Positions 1 through 8,224 are shown, counted from the stretch's first letter. The stretch: DNA of 64,000 bases from Candidatus Thorarchaeota archaeon (GCA_003345545.1 PRDH01000035.1:28171-92170); one strand, 5' to 3'. Made by a program: numbers and translations. Notes: a model not told the origin generated them from the letters alone.

Positions 1-2
1 AG

Positions 3-326
3 CGTATCTTCACTAGAGGCAATCTTGAGGGTGTCGTACTTGATTATGGTTCTGAAGGTCTGCACCTCATTCAGAATATCCGTGATGAAGCGCATCGATT
101 CGCGCAGCGATATCATCACAAACTCCGCGAGAAACGCTTTACCGGCTCCATACTTGAGGAAGCCCCTGGAATTGGACCGAAGCGACGCAAGGCGCTCATT
201 GATGCATTTGGAAGCTATGACGGTGTGAGGAAGGCAGCTGCTGATGAGCTAGCCAAAGTGGAAGGCATGTCTCAGTCTTCAGCTAAAGCACTATACGCAT
301 GGCTCCACACGGAAGAACAAGACTAG
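3..326 (+). CDS. uvrC: UvrC, C-terminal end (partial at window edge)
   Basis: These are the last 107 codons of UvrC, the dual-incision nuclease of UvrABC nucleotide excision repair; the rest lies upstream of the window. The open frame enters at base 3 and stops at TAG 324-326. Its first part carries the IRDEAHRFA signature that ends the RNase H-like 5'-incision domain. A tandem helix-hairpin-helix follows, with PGIGPKRRKAL and GMSQSSAKALY as its two hairpins, the usual DNA-binding tail of UvrC. UvrC is bacterial in origin but occurs in several archaeal groups. A degraded copy of this same 3' end lies near base 63,350. Confidence 0.85.
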   Translation, partial: RIFTRGNLEGVVLDYGSEGLHLIQNIRDEAHRFAQRYHHKLREKRFTGSILEEAPGIGPKRRKALIDAFGSYDGVRKAAADELAKVEGMSQSSAKALYAWLHTEEQD

Positions 327-483
327 CCTATCCATAATGCCCAGGCGAGAGAACACTCGATTAATAGTGCCAATCTGAGATAGTATCCTTTCATTCTTGA
401 TACGCCATACACTTAGGTTTAAATGGGCAGGTGTGGCGTTTCCGACGCTGGACTGGTATACTAGTCTAAACGAAGTGGTCGAA

Positions 484-666
484 ATGATCTGGAAAGTAAC
501 TGACGCATGTACAGCGTGCGGAACTTGTGCTGATGTCTGTCCTGTTGACCCGTCTTTGTACGTGGTCAATGAGAAGTCTGTTTACCAAGTCGCCCGCGCA
601 GATGAATGCACTGAATGCTTTGCCTGTGTTGATAGCTGCCCCGAGGCCGCTATTGAAGAGGCATAA
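484..666 (+). CDS. 2[4Fe-4S] ferredoxin
   Basis: A 60-residue ferredoxin and cytoplasmic electron carrier. Two complete cluster-binding motifs are visible: CTACGTCADVCP near residues 8-19 and CTECFACVDSCP near residues 40-51, each CX2CX2CX3CP, so it should bind two [4Fe-4S] clusters. The frame is open further upstream, but ATG 484 places the first Cys at the normal distance from the N-terminus and gives the usual clostridial-type ferredoxin length. A TTTAAA box lies at 418-423. It is monocistronic and is followed by two strong hairpins. Its redox partner cannot be told from the neighbours. Confidence 0.9.
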   Translation: MIWKVTDACTACGTCADVCPVDPSLYVVNEKSVYQVARADECTECFACVDSCPEAAIEEA

Positions 667-683
667 GACTAGCAATACTACTG

Positions 684-750
684 GTCCTCACGTATTAGTG
701 AGGACGAGTACGACAGGAGCACTTTCTCAATCATTGAGAGTGTTCCTGTC
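684..750. terminator. Two consecutive hairpins between convergent genes
   Basis: An 8-bp perfect stem (684-691 with 698-705, 6-nt loop) is followed six bases later by a 15-bp stem (712-726 with 736-750, two G-T pairs, 9-nt loop). They fill the gap between the ferredoxin gene and the opposing gene. There is no T-tract, so a role as bidirectional terminator or RNA 3'-end stabiliser is inference. Confidence 0.55.
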
Positions 751-765
751 ATCGATCTCCTTACT

Positions 766-1044
766 CTAGTAGTCCATTCGGCGAGACTGTTTCACCAGGT
801 ACGGAACTCCGAGAACTGAATCAAAGAACTCTCTCAGCGAGTCATCGATGAGAATAACCCGAACATGCGCCATTTCATCGCTATTTGGATCGAAAGTACC
901 TATGACTTTCTCAATCTGTGACTCATCTTCTAGCATCAGAATCGTACTTGCTTCGTCGATTTCCTCATGCATCGTAAACTTATCTCGTATCTGCTCCATG
1001 CAGCTCCTGTATTCACCAGGTCTGACTCTGTAGAATAGCTTCAT
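766..1044 (-). CDS. Hypothetical protein, 92 aa
   Basis: A small soluble protein that I do not recognise. It starts MKLFYRVRPGEY and is rich in charged residues, with alternating beta- and alpha-like stretches (VRVILIDDSLREFF). The frame is open about 120 bases further upstream, but ATG 1044 has GAGGTC eight bases before it, so I take this start. It is divergent from the phospholipase D-like gene. The fold may be a small alpha/beta domain; no catalytic motif is visible. Confidence 0.6.
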   Translation of the reverse strand: MKLFYRVRPGEYRSCMEQIRDKFTMHEEIDEASTILMLEDESQIEKVIGTFDPNSDEMAHVRVILIDDSLREFFDSVLGVPYLVKQSRRMDY

Positions 1045-1143
1045 CGTCTGTGACCTCGTTTTTGTCTTTCTCATAGACATGCAGGAAGGTATAAGTGATT
1101 TAGTCCTTCCACTCACAGCCACTGCATATCGGGAGTATTTGAC

Positions 1144-2781
1144 ATGACTAGTTACCGCCACAAGATGATAAGTGTTCTTCTGCTTTCATTAATGATCTCA
1201 GGTTTCATTCCTCTTGTTCTTTCTCCCATGGTTTCACTTGAAAGCTCTGAAAGAATCTATGCACCCTCGGCCTTCACGTGGCAGACCTTTAACAAGAACA
1301 TGAATGTGACGACATTCGTATCACCTGATGGAAGTCGTAATGGTCTCTGGCATTTTCTCAATTCAGCTAAGGAGAGTATCTATGTTGAGATCTTTGGGAT
1401 AAACAACCCCTACCTACTTGATCTCATTCACGATCTTCACGCTACAAAACCTTCCCTTGAGATGAAGTTCCTAATAGGATGGAACAGCTTAGGCTACTAT
1501 AGTCCCAATGATTATGTCGCCAATGATCTGACAAATCTTGGCATTCCTGTGAAGTGGACCAGTGATACAGAATTCACCTATGCCCACCAGAAGTTCGTCA
1601 TAATCGATAATATGACGACGATTGTGCATTCTGGTAATTGGGCAAAGACGAGTTTTCCCGAGGACGGCAAGATAGCTAACAGGGAGTGGAGTATTGCGAT
1701 GACTGATACGGAGGTCACACAATACTATCGAAATGTCTTCGACTACGACTGGAGTAACGGTATCGACTATAATCCAGTTGCTCATGGAACCGGCACTCCA
1801 CTTTCATATACTGAAACCGGTAGTAGCTATCCTCGACCTTTTGCGACTCCCGGAACATTCAGTGGTGCGATGAAGGTCACACCAATCTTCAGTCCGGATA
1901 CAAGCCTCCAGGGGATTCTCTATTGCATAAACGCAGCTCAGGCGACGCTTGACATTCAAATTCCATATATCACAAACTTTGATGCTGGTAATGCAGTGAC
2001 TCAAATCCTTAATGCAATCATCGCAGCGAAGAACCGTGGCGTGACAGTCCGGGTGATCACTGAGGAAGACTACGATTTCCTTGAGGTTGCTGCGCTCCTG
2101 CAGGGTCATAATATACCGGTAGTCTGGCAAGATGCAACTTGGTTCAGTACTGATCACAATAAGGGCATCATTGTTGATGGTCGAATAGTTCTCGTAAGCA
2201 GTATCAACTATAGCGATGGAAGTATTTCGGAGAACCGAGAGTCTGGAGTCATTATCGAGAACACACAGGTAGCACAGTGGTATCTAGATGTGTACGATTT
2301 TGACTGGGGAATTGGTGATTGCGATGTAATGGATGAGGTCAATCTCTATTGGGATCCCAATATACCGACAAGCTCTTCACCAATCAGTGTTACAGTGTAT
2401 GCTCACATGCTGAACGAAACACCTGTTGACTCAGTTAGACTAGGTGTGCGGATTGGAACAGGCAGCTGGTCAAACTACACTATCACGAACAATATCTTCG
2501 AGTCAGCAGAAGGCGATTTAGAGAACTACTACCATGTCATCCCTGCTCAGGCTGATGGCACAGACATCACTGTACAGGCAACTGTGGTAGCTGATGGAAC
2601 ATCGTATGTCGGCGAAGAGATGGTGATTCCAGTGCGGAACTCGATTGGGTCCATCACTACAACAACAACTACTCCGGACTCCTTGACCCAGCTGATAATT
2701 GAGCTCTCTCCCTACATAGCTCTAGCCATCATTACGGGTATTGTCGCTCTCTGCGCAAAGAGCAGCAAGAAGAATCCGTAG
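1144..2781 (+). CDS. Secreted, membrane-anchored phospholipase D-like protein
   Basis: A 545-residue PLD-superfamily protein that probably acts outside the membrane. An N-terminal hydrophobic segment (residues ~8-28) serves as signal peptide or anchor. Two HKD half-sites follow: HQKFVIIDN near residue 150 with the downstream Asn of GNWAKTSF, and DHNKGIIVDG near residue 340 with SSINYSDGS. Both halves have the catalytic His and Lys. A beta-rich domain comes next (~400-500), then a Thr-rich linker and a C-terminal membrane helix ending in lysines. PLD-superfamily members hydrolyse phosphodiesters of lipids or nucleic acids; the substrate here is unknown. GGAG lies eight bases before ATG 1144. 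Confidence 0.85.
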   Translation: MTSYRHKMISVLLLSLMISGFIPLVLSPMVSLESSERIYAPSAFTWQTFNKNMNVTTFVSPDGSRNGLWHFLNSAKESIYVEIFGINNPYLLDLIHDLHATKPSLEMKFLIGWNSLGYYSPNDYVANDLTNLGIPVKWTSDTEFTYAHQKFVIIDNMTTIVHSGNWAKTSFPEDGKIANREWSIAMTDTEVTQYYRNVFDYDWSNGIDYNPVAHGTGTPLSYTETGSSYPRPFATPGTFSGAMKVTPIFSPDTSLQGILYCINAAQATLDIQIPYITNFDAGNAVTQILNAIIAAKNRGVTVRVITEEDYDFLEVAALLQGHNIPVVWQDATWFSTDHNKGIIVDGRIVLVSSINYSDGSISENRESGVIIENTQVAQWYLDVYDFDWGIGDCDVMDEVNLYWDPNIPTSSSPISVTVYAHMLNETPVDSVRLGVRIGTGSWSNYTITNNIFESAEGDLENYYHVIPAQADGTDITVQATVVADGTSYVGEEMVIPVRNSIGSITTTTTTPDSLTQLIIELSPYIALAIITGIVALCAKSSKKNP

Positions 2782-2844
2782 GACTGCATCGATACTCCGG
2801 GAACCTATGATGAATCCCGTTGTGGGTTTCTCTCTCTAGCAGAA

Positions 2845-3435
2845 CTAAGACTGTTCAGCCATCTGCGCAAATCTCAGACAACTCTCCGCATCCTGCATCT
2901 CTCCGCGTTTCTGGTGCAGGCTTGCAGCGATTCTATATGCACGTGCAACAGCTGACCAGTTTTCCTGTGCATCCAAACAGAGAGCGAGGGCTTTCCATAT
3001 CACAGGATCTCCCGAGTTGTATTTCAGAGCCTCGTTGTAAGCATCCACTGCCTCTTGGATTCTGAGAAGACTCTCAAGAGCTCTTGCTTTCTTGACCCAG
3101 AGATCTGCGCTGTCCGGAATGATTCTGAGTCCTGCGTCGGCGACTGCATTTGCTTCTTCAAATGCCCCGATTGTTATCAACGCCTCAGCCTTGTTTGAGT
3201 GTCCTCTATAGTCCTTTGGATCGATGTCGATAGCAAGATCAAAAGCCACTCCCGCGTCGCTCTGCTCGCCTATGTTTATGTGTGTCAGTCCCAATTCATT
3301 CAGGACATCTATGTTGTCCGGGTCCAACTGGAGTGCTTGTCGATACATCTCAATAGCTTTCTTGTTCATTCCCTGTTGACGCAGGCTTCTTGCTTTGCTG
3401 ATACATTGCTCTAGGGTCGTTCCATCGGGAGGCAT
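2845..3435 (-). CDS. TPR-repeat protein
   Basis: A protein of about 196 residues built from tetratricopeptide repeats, which form helical scaffolds for protein-protein contacts. Successive repeats are visible (for example KKAIEMYRQALQLDPDNID, with similar units roughly every 34 residues), about four or five in all. There is no signal peptide, so it should be cytoplasmic. A GTG at 3450 is possible, but an A/T-rich box near 3458-3466 lies about 25 bases before ATG 3435, which suits an almost leaderless mRNA from the ATG. It is divergent from the acidic membrane protein gene. Partner unknown. Confidence 0.8.
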   Translation of the reverse strand: MPPDGTTLEQCISKARSLRQQGMNKKAIEMYRQALQLDPDNIDVLNELGLTHINIGEQSDAGVAFDLAIDIDPKDYRGHSNKAEALITIGAFEEANAVADAGLRIIPDSADLWVKKARALESLLRIQEAVDAYNEALKYNSGDPVIWKALALCLDAQENWSAVARAYRIAASLHQKRGEMQDAESCLRFAQMAEQS

Positions 3436-3588
3436 GTGTTGTCTGTTCACCTTATTGTTTTAATCATTATTCCGGTAGACACTTCGAGCATCTACGGGAA
3501 GCATATGAATAGAGCAGTTCCATCCGACAACAAGGATTTTAACGGGACCTTTCTCCAACCAATCCACTCGATTTGTGAGGAAAACCGA

Positions 3589-4158
3589 ATGAAGAGAGAC
3601 GACGAAACATTCTTCGAAGATGACTCTAACGAAGATGAAGAAGACACTGCTTTCCCCGATGAAGACGAAGAGGATGCTGAAGTCGAGGAAGTCGATGAAG
3701 AGGAATACGGGGAAATCGAAAAGGTGTTCTCTGATCGTGGCAGGGAAGGACTCACTGGATTGATGATGGATCCATGGCCGCGGGTTGTCTTCATCCTCAC
3801 GCTGATTGGGCTGGGTGTTGTCTTCTTAACGCCGCCTGCAATCTGGTCCGTCTGGAACTATTTCATCCTCGGCAATTACTTCCTCATTGTTTTTGTTGGT
3901 GTCGCGATAATTTTCTCCTTGGTGGTTTGGTCCAAAGCTGGAAGTCAGAGATTGCGATGGGCAGGGCCGACAAACGTGATTGTAGTCTTACTCTGTGGAG
4001 CCATAGGAACGCTGGATACTGCTAGTTGGATGGTCTATGGAGCTGGTCTACTTGCTGGCATTGAAACTCCTCTGCTATCCTTGCTGATCATGATTGTGAT
4101 TTTCTCACTGTATTCGCTGTGGCTGGTCCAGCGAAGTTTCGGTAAAGAACAACGTTAG
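3589..4158 (+). CDS. Membrane protein with acidic N-terminal tail
   Basis: A 189-residue protein with an extremely acidic cytoplasmic-type tail (about the first 50 residues, mostly Glu and Asp) followed by four predicted membrane helices. ATG 3589 is chosen over upstream in-frame codons because GAGG precedes it by nine bases and the upstream reading is not protein-like. The MazG-like gene follows closely, and its Shine-Dalgarno begins at the stop of this one, so the two are probably cotranscribed. I recognise no family. The acidic tail could bind cations or basic proteins; that is speculation. Confidence 0.75.
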   Translation: MKRDDETFFEDDSNEDEEDTAFPDEDEEDAEVEEVDEEEYGEIEKVFSDRGREGLTGLMMDPWPRVVFILTLIGLGVVFLTPPAIWSVWNYFILGNYFLIVFVGVAIIFSLVVWSKAGSQRLRWAGPTNVIVVLLCGAIGTLDTASWMVYGAGLLAGIETPLLSLLIMIVIFSLYSLWLVQRSFGKEQR

Positions 4159-4173
4159 AAAGGAGTGAATCCG

Positions 4174-4545
4174 GTGGGAGAAACGCCGCACACCCTTACA
4201 GAGCTTTCAGAAATGATTCGCGAGTTCGTCATAGAAAGAGATTGGGAGCAGTACAATCATCCCCTTGACTTGGCAATCTCGACTTCAATAGAAGCTGGCG
4301 AGCTGCTAGAGCTGTTCCAGTGGAAGACTAGAGCTGATGTGGATAAGGCTCTGAAGGATGATGAGTTTCGCAGAGCCCTCGCCTCTGAAGTCGCCGACGT
4401 TCTAATCTATCTCCTGAGAGTTGCAGATACAGCCGGAATTGATCCCACACGAGCTATCATTGACAAGTTGAAAGTGAATCGAGAGAAATATCCAATTGGT
4501 TATTGGGAAGGTCGTGCACCAAGCAGATTCAATCGTCCGAAATGA
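4174..4545 (+). CDS. MazG-like nucleotide pyrophosphohydrolase
   Basis: About 123 residues of the all-alpha NTP pyrophosphatase fold (MazG / dCTPase-like), which hydrolyses nucleoside triphosphates to monophosphates and pyrophosphate and cleans the nucleotide pool. The metal-binding pattern is visible: EAGELLELFQW (ExxE) followed by EVADVLIYLL (ExxD). A single short domain like this resembles the RS21-C6/dCTPase type rather than tandem MazG. GTG 4174 is preferred to GTG 4165 because AAAGGAG ends about eight bases before it. The last 17 bases overlap the convergent nitrilase gene. Confidence 0.85.
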   Translation: MGETPHTLTELSEMIREFVIERDWEQYNHPLDLAISTSIEAGELLELFQWKTRADVDKALKDDEFRRALASEVADVLIYLLRVADTAGIDPTRAIIDKLKVNREKYPIGYWEGRAPSRFNRPK

Positions 4546-5326
4546 GCCTTCTGTACAGACTTGGGCGTCTATCTTCTAGGAGATCGTTCCTCTCTGTGAT
4601 TGCCTTGTCATCAGCCAAGCTCGGGTCTATGTCGACCCATGCTAGACCAGTTTCGTCGCGACCCATTTGAGTCAGTCTGCTGCCCTTGACGTCGGTGATC
4701 TGTGAGGCACCAGAGAATGTGAGCCCTCTCTCGATTCCAGTTCTGTTCGCCGTAGCTGTGTACACTCGATTCTCAATGGACCGTGTGACCATGGCATCCT
4801 GGCAGTATGGTAGAACAATATTCGCTGGATGCAGGATGACCTGAGCTCCCTGTAGCGTGAGGACTCGCGCCACCTCCGGAAACGCCCAGTCAAAGCATAC
4901 CATGACGCCAAATCGATACCCTCTGTATTCAATGACTGGAGGTTCCTCATCCCCTGGCAGAAACCAATCCTTCTCATCAAGGAAGAGGTGAATCTTGTGG
5001 TATGTTGTGATGTGCTCACCACTACCTACTACTACAGCTGAGTTGAAGAATCCTTCAGAGGTCCTCTCGCAGATCCCTGCTACAACAAGTCTTCCTCCTC
5101 CTGACCAGGCGAGTAGCTCCTGCGACATAGGCCCCTCTGGGATTGGTTCTGCTGAAGCGCTCAGTTCACCTTTGTTCTTGAATGCGTATCCAGAGTTGCA
5201 GAGTTCGGGTAGTACGAGAACGTCGACGTCTACTTTCTCTGCTTTCTGAAGGATGTTACTTACTGTCATTAGGTTCTCATCAACATCTGCAATCAAGGGA
5301 GCCAACTGGCCAACAGCAATTCGCAT
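4529..5326 (-). CDS. Nitrilase-superfamily carbon-nitrogen hydrolase
   Basis: A 265-residue amidase-type hydrolase. The catalytic triad is visible: Glu in LPELCNSGY, Lys in YHKIHLF and Cys in VMVCFDWAFPE. The frame is open upstream, but ATG 5326 begins MRIAVGQLAP, the standard N-terminus of the family, and GGTGA lies nine bases before it. It follows the phosphorylase gene on the same strand. In bacterial methionine salvage a nitrilase-type omega-amidase (MtnU/YafV-like) removes 2-oxoglutaramate, so the context makes that role possible; N-carbamoyl-amine hydrolysis is an alternative. The substrate is not determined by the sequence. Confidence 0.85.
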   Translation of the reverse strand: MRIAVGQLAPLIADVDENLMTVSNILQKAEKVDVDVLVLPELCNSGYAFKNKGELSASAEPIPEGPMSQELLAWSGGGRLVVAGICERTSEGFFNSAVVVGSGEHITTYHKIHLFLDEKDWFLPGDEEPPVIEYRGYRFGVMVCFDWAFPEVARVLTLQGAQVILHPANIVLPYCQDAMVTRSIENRVYTATANRTGIERGLTFSGASQITDVKGSRLTQMGRDETGLAWVDIDPSLADDKAITERNDLLEDRRPSLYRRLISDD

Positions 5327-5381
5327 AGCTGGATTCACCGTCATAGAGAGTGTGATTTCGTGCTTTGACTTCTTCGGTTTC

Positions 5382-6248
5382 CTAGAAGAGACCATGCTGC
5401 ATTGCCGTCTGACAGTCACATCCGGCGTCCTTTGGGATACGGGCAATCATCTCGAAGGTCAGTTTCCTCACACGCTTCACATTCTTTGCCATAGTCTTGA
5501 GGACAAGCTCGTGTGTGACGACTTCATCACCATGGACATCATAGTCTGTTGGCATGGAGATGTTGACGAAGCAGATTCCTGCTTCGCGGGCAAGAGCCGC
5601 TTCAGGGAATGCAGTCATTCCGATGACATCCCAACCCTGATTGTGGAAGAACATTGACTCGGCTCTCGTTGAGAATCGCGGGCCATTGATGCAGACATAG
5701 GTTCCCCTGTCATGAACCTTATACCCTATTTCATTCGCAGTTTCAGCCGCAATCCTCCTCAACTCAGGACAGAATGGCTCCGCAAAGGGAAGATGTGCAA
5801 TGGTCCCTCCGTCGAAGAATGTGTCTTTCCGGACTCCATAAGTCCTATCGAAGAGTTGGTCTGCAATGACGAACTCACCCAGTTTGATCTTCTGTGGCTG
5901 GAGGCTACCGGCTGCCGCAGGGCTCAATATCCTCTTCACACCCAGAGCCTTCATTGCCCAGATGTTCGCTCGGTAGTTGATTGCATGAGGTGGGATTGTG
6001 TGTGTGCGGCCATGTCTTGCCAAGAATGCGAAGGTGCGTTCTTTCACAGTACCAAGAACGAAGTTGTCTGACGGCGCCCCATAGGGTGTGAAGACTTTTA
6101 CCTCTATTGGATTCTCTATGACCTTGGAATCGTAGTTACCACTCCCACCGAACATTCCTATCTCTATAGGAAGAAGGTCATGCAGTGCCCCTGCCATGTT
6201 TCTGTCCACTGGTACAGCGGATAGCTTAACTTCGAAAGCCATCGTCAA
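5382..6248 (-). CDS. mtnP: S-methyl-5'-thioadenosine / purine nucleoside phosphorylase
   Basis: A 288-residue phosphorylase of the PNP/MTAP family. It cleaves methylthioadenosine (or a purine nucleoside) with phosphate to the free base and a ribose-1-phosphate derivative. Family motifs seen are GMFGGSGNY near the start, RHGRTHTIPPHAINYRAN for phosphate binding, NGPRFSTRAES, and GMTAFPEAALAREA in the base and ribose pocket. TDYDVHG replaces the common TDYDCW. It lies between a phosphoribosyltransferase and a nitrilase, seven bases after the former, so this looks like a salvage operon. Choosing MTA over inosine/guanosine as substrate is inference from motif similarity. Confidence 0.88.
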   Translation of the reverse strand: MTMAFEVKLSAVPVDRNMAGALHDLLPIEIGMFGGSGNYDSKVIENPIEVKVFTPYGAPSDNFVLGTVKERTFAFLARHGRTHTIPPHAINYRANIWAMKALGVKRILSPAAAGSLQPQKIKLGEFVIADQLFDRTYGVRKDTFFDGGTIAHLPFAEPFCPELRRIAAETANEIGYKVHDRGTYVCINGPRFSTRAESMFFHNQGWDVIGMTAFPEAALAREAGICFVNISMPTDYDVHGDEVVTHELVLKTMAKNVKRVRKLTFEMIARIPKDAGCDCQTAMQHGLF

Positions 6249-6254
6249 TCCTCC

Positions 6255-6920
6255 TCACTTTTTCTTTCTCCACGCCTTGTCAAGTGGATACACGATTCTG
6301 TCGAGGTATCCCATATGTGCTTTGATTTTGGAGAGCTGGTCATCAGAGAGCACGATGTTGTTGTACTCTCTGAGATGCTTCTTCAGCTCCAGAGTGCTCA
6401 TCTCGTTCACCTTCTCGCCCTCGAAGATCTTCATGATGAGTGAAGATAGGTCTTCATAGAAGTTCCATGGCCATATCTCCCATGCCCACGTAACCTCAAC
6501 ACCAAAATAATCTGGCACAAACTTGGAACCTGCAATATGCATGAGCGTTGCACTCTTCACCTCACGTGGTCCACAATCCTTCACGTGATTTACTGCCATC
6601 GTAAGGCTTTCTCCTGTATCTGTGATGTCATCAACGACTAGAACCCTTTTTCCAGCAACATCTACAGTCAGAGGGCAGGTCAGTTTCGCCCGGCCATCTT
6701 TTGTCGCGGTGACTCCCCAGTGATCAATCTTTACCGAGTAGAGTTCCTTGACCCCTAGGAGATCACACGCAATCCTTGCATGAACCCAACCACCTCTGGC
6801 AATTCCGACAATGACATCAGGTTTCCATCCTGACGCCTTCACCTTTGTAGCGGTTTGGTATGCGTAGTCATAGATATCATCAAAATCGAGCACATAACAG
6901 AGTGGACCTTTCAGCTCCAT
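6255..6920 (-). CDS. Phosphoribosyltransferase (purine salvage type)
   Basis: A 221-residue type I phosphoribosyltransferase, which joins a nucleobase to PRPP. The PRPP loop is clear (RVLVVDDITDTGESL), as is the upstream GIARGG turn. The C-terminal ~70 residues are an added helical region rich in Lys. It resembles archaeal hypoxanthine/xanthine-guanine phosphoribosyltransferases of the COG2236 group. As first gene of the cluster with the nucleoside phosphorylase, it could recapture the base that enzyme releases. Base specificity is not readable. It is divergent from the small cysteine-containing gene at 7036. Confidence 0.85.
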   Translation of the reverse strand: MELKGPLCYVLDFDDIYDYAYQTATKVKASGWKPDVIVGIARGGWVHARIACDLLGVKELYSVKIDHWGVTATKDGRAKLTCPLTVDVAGKRVLVVDDITDTGESLTMAVNHVKDCGPREVKSATLMHIAGSKFVPDYFGVEVTWAWEIWPWNFYEDLSSLIMKIFEGEKVNEMSTLELKKHLREYNNIVLSDDQLSKIKAHMGYLDRIVYPLDKAWRKKK

Positions 6921-7035
6921 AGTGATTTGCCACCATATCCAGTCCTGATAGACTTCGATAAAAGTGTGACTCTTTCCGCGTACGACGCCTCAATAACAAT
7001 AATAGGGCTCTTTTCCATACTAGGAAACGATTCAG

Positions 7036-7350
7036 ATGGCACACAAAGAGAAGTGTATCGGAAAAGAACCGCGTAAGGTAACAGCACGTGTCATAAGTCA
7101 GCAGGGTCATTGCGCAATTGGCCACGAGGTCGGTGATATCATTGAGTTTGACCACTATGGCGTTAGGGGCGACATTTGCATCAATGCGCTCTTCACCATG
7201 CTTCCAGTTGTTTATGCAATGATGCATAATGCTTACTTTCCTTGGTCGCAAGACCACTGCAAGGAACTTCATGCATGTCCTGACCCCAAGAACCCTGTAG
7301 TCTTTGAACTGGACAGGTCTCAACCGATGGAACGCAAGGCGACAGGATAG
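7036..7350 (+). CDS. TIGR04076-like small protein
   Basis: A 104-residue protein resembling the TIGR04076 family, small conserved proteins of unknown function. Visible family-like traits are an N-terminal beta region (VTARVISQQGHCAIGHEVGD), a central Cys and helical stretch (DICINALFTMLPVVYAM), an FPW turn and a C-terminal CPDPKNPVVFEL. Four cysteines and several histidines might bind metal, but they are not arranged as a classical zinc finger. It starts at ATG 7036 with no strong ribosome-binding site and ends two bases from the opposing methyltransferase gene. Confidence 0.7.
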   Translation: MAHKEKCIGKEPRKVTARVISQQGHCAIGHEVGDIIEFDHYGVRGDICINALFTMLPVVYAMMHNAYFPWSQDHCKELHACPDPKNPVVFELDRSQPMERKATG

Positions 7351-7352
7351 AC

Positions 7353-8189
7353 CTAGTGAGTCTGCAGCAAAAGTGAGTCGTATTCACCAGGTCTGAATTC
7401 AACTCTTAGACTGAGAGTCTGCCCAGCTTTCATGTCAACAGGTTTGGGCAGCGGCAGGAACAGCTCTCTCCACCCATCGTCCATGGTCAGAACAATCTCG
7501 CTGTGCAGTCTACACTCGAACATGCCAAGGAGTCCATGTACGATTCCAGTCTGTACAATCTTGAAATCGAGTGTCTTGTCTACTTTCGCATCGGGATTCG
7601 GTATCGTCAGATCAAAACACGCGAGCTCCATTAGGTCTGCAAGGTCCACACTCTGCCCCCGTTCTACTGTTTGGGGCACCCTTGGAAAGGACAAATCATC
7701 GATCTGAAACCTATTCCATTGAATCTCATTCTGAACTGGGACTGCGAATATGCGGACCTCCTCTGGAATAATATGCCCCGAGGGCTTCAGAAGGTTTTCA
7801 ACTGCATAACTACTTGCAGATACTTGCTGCTCAATGAGCATCATTGAAGAGAGCATCTCACAAATGACAACGTCTGCTCGCCTGCCAATTGAGAAGTCTA
7901 CAAAGTGGGAATGCACGAATTCAATCCTGTCTGCTACGCCATTCTGTCCTGCCGCCTCTCTAGCATATGCCAATGAGTCCTGGTTCACATCGACTGCGGT
8001 GACCCTTGCTCCTTGTTTTGCAGCTAGGATGGCAAGGATGCCACTTCCTGTACCAAGGTCAACAACATGATCGTTGGTCTTGACGACCCTCCGTATCGCC
8101 TCTCGGAATTTTCGTATACGTGATGTGTGACTTAGCAGACTCGCGGCATGGAGCATCGGGAATGGTGTGGCATATTCCTTTCCTTTCAT
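7353..8189 (-). CDS. PRMT-like class I methyltransferase
   Basis: A 278-residue SAM-dependent methyltransferase with the architecture of protein arginine methyltransferases. The SAM motif is VVDLGTGSGILAILAA (residues ~41-56), with the acidic AVDVN after it. Next comes CEMLSSMMLIEQQ, where two glutamates are separated by eight residues, the spacing of the PRMT double-E loop. The C-terminal half (HGLLGMFEC, then DGWRELFLPLPKPVDMKAGQ) matches the PRMT beta-barrel, though the usual THW reads DGW. It might methylate arginine in proteins; another nucleophile is possible because of that change. The start has AGGGGAAAAACT before ATG 8189. Confidence 0.75.
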   Translation of the reverse strand: MKGKEYATPFPMLHAASLLSHTSRIRKFREAIRRVVKTNDHVVDLGTGSGILAILAAKQGARVTAVDVNQDSLAYAREAAGQNGVADRIEFVHSHFVDFSIGRRADVVICEMLSSMMLIEQQVSASSYAVENLLKPSGHIIPEEVRIFAVPVQNEIQWNRFQIDDLSFPRVPQTVERGQSVDLADLMELACFDLTIPNPDAKVDKTLDFKIVQTGIVHGLLGMFECRLHSEIVLTMDDGWRELFLPLPKPVDMKAGQTLSLRVEFRPGEYDSLLLQTH

Positions 8190-8213
8190 AGTTTTTCCCC
8201 TATCAATGTCTAC

Positions 8214-8224
8214 TTATAATAAAA
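8214..8224 (+). promoter_or_regulatory. TATA-like box of the TPR/zinc-ribbon gene
   Basis: TTATAATAAAA lies 23-33 bases before ATG 8247 in the short gap between divergent genes. With the usual archaeal spacing the mRNA would be almost leaderless, which fits the absence of a Shine-Dalgarno. Confidence 0.5.

Noticed and set aside
291..569. Open frame antisense to the ferredoxin gene
   Set aside because: It crosses the ferredoxin coding region, has no ribosome-binding site and shows no protein-like motif; the two Cys clusters on the plus strand decide the coding strand.
4529..5446. Longer nitrilase start overlapping the phosphorylase gene
   Set aside because: The extra 40 residues are lysine- and serine-rich and unlike the family; MRIAVGQLAP with a GGTGA site fits better.
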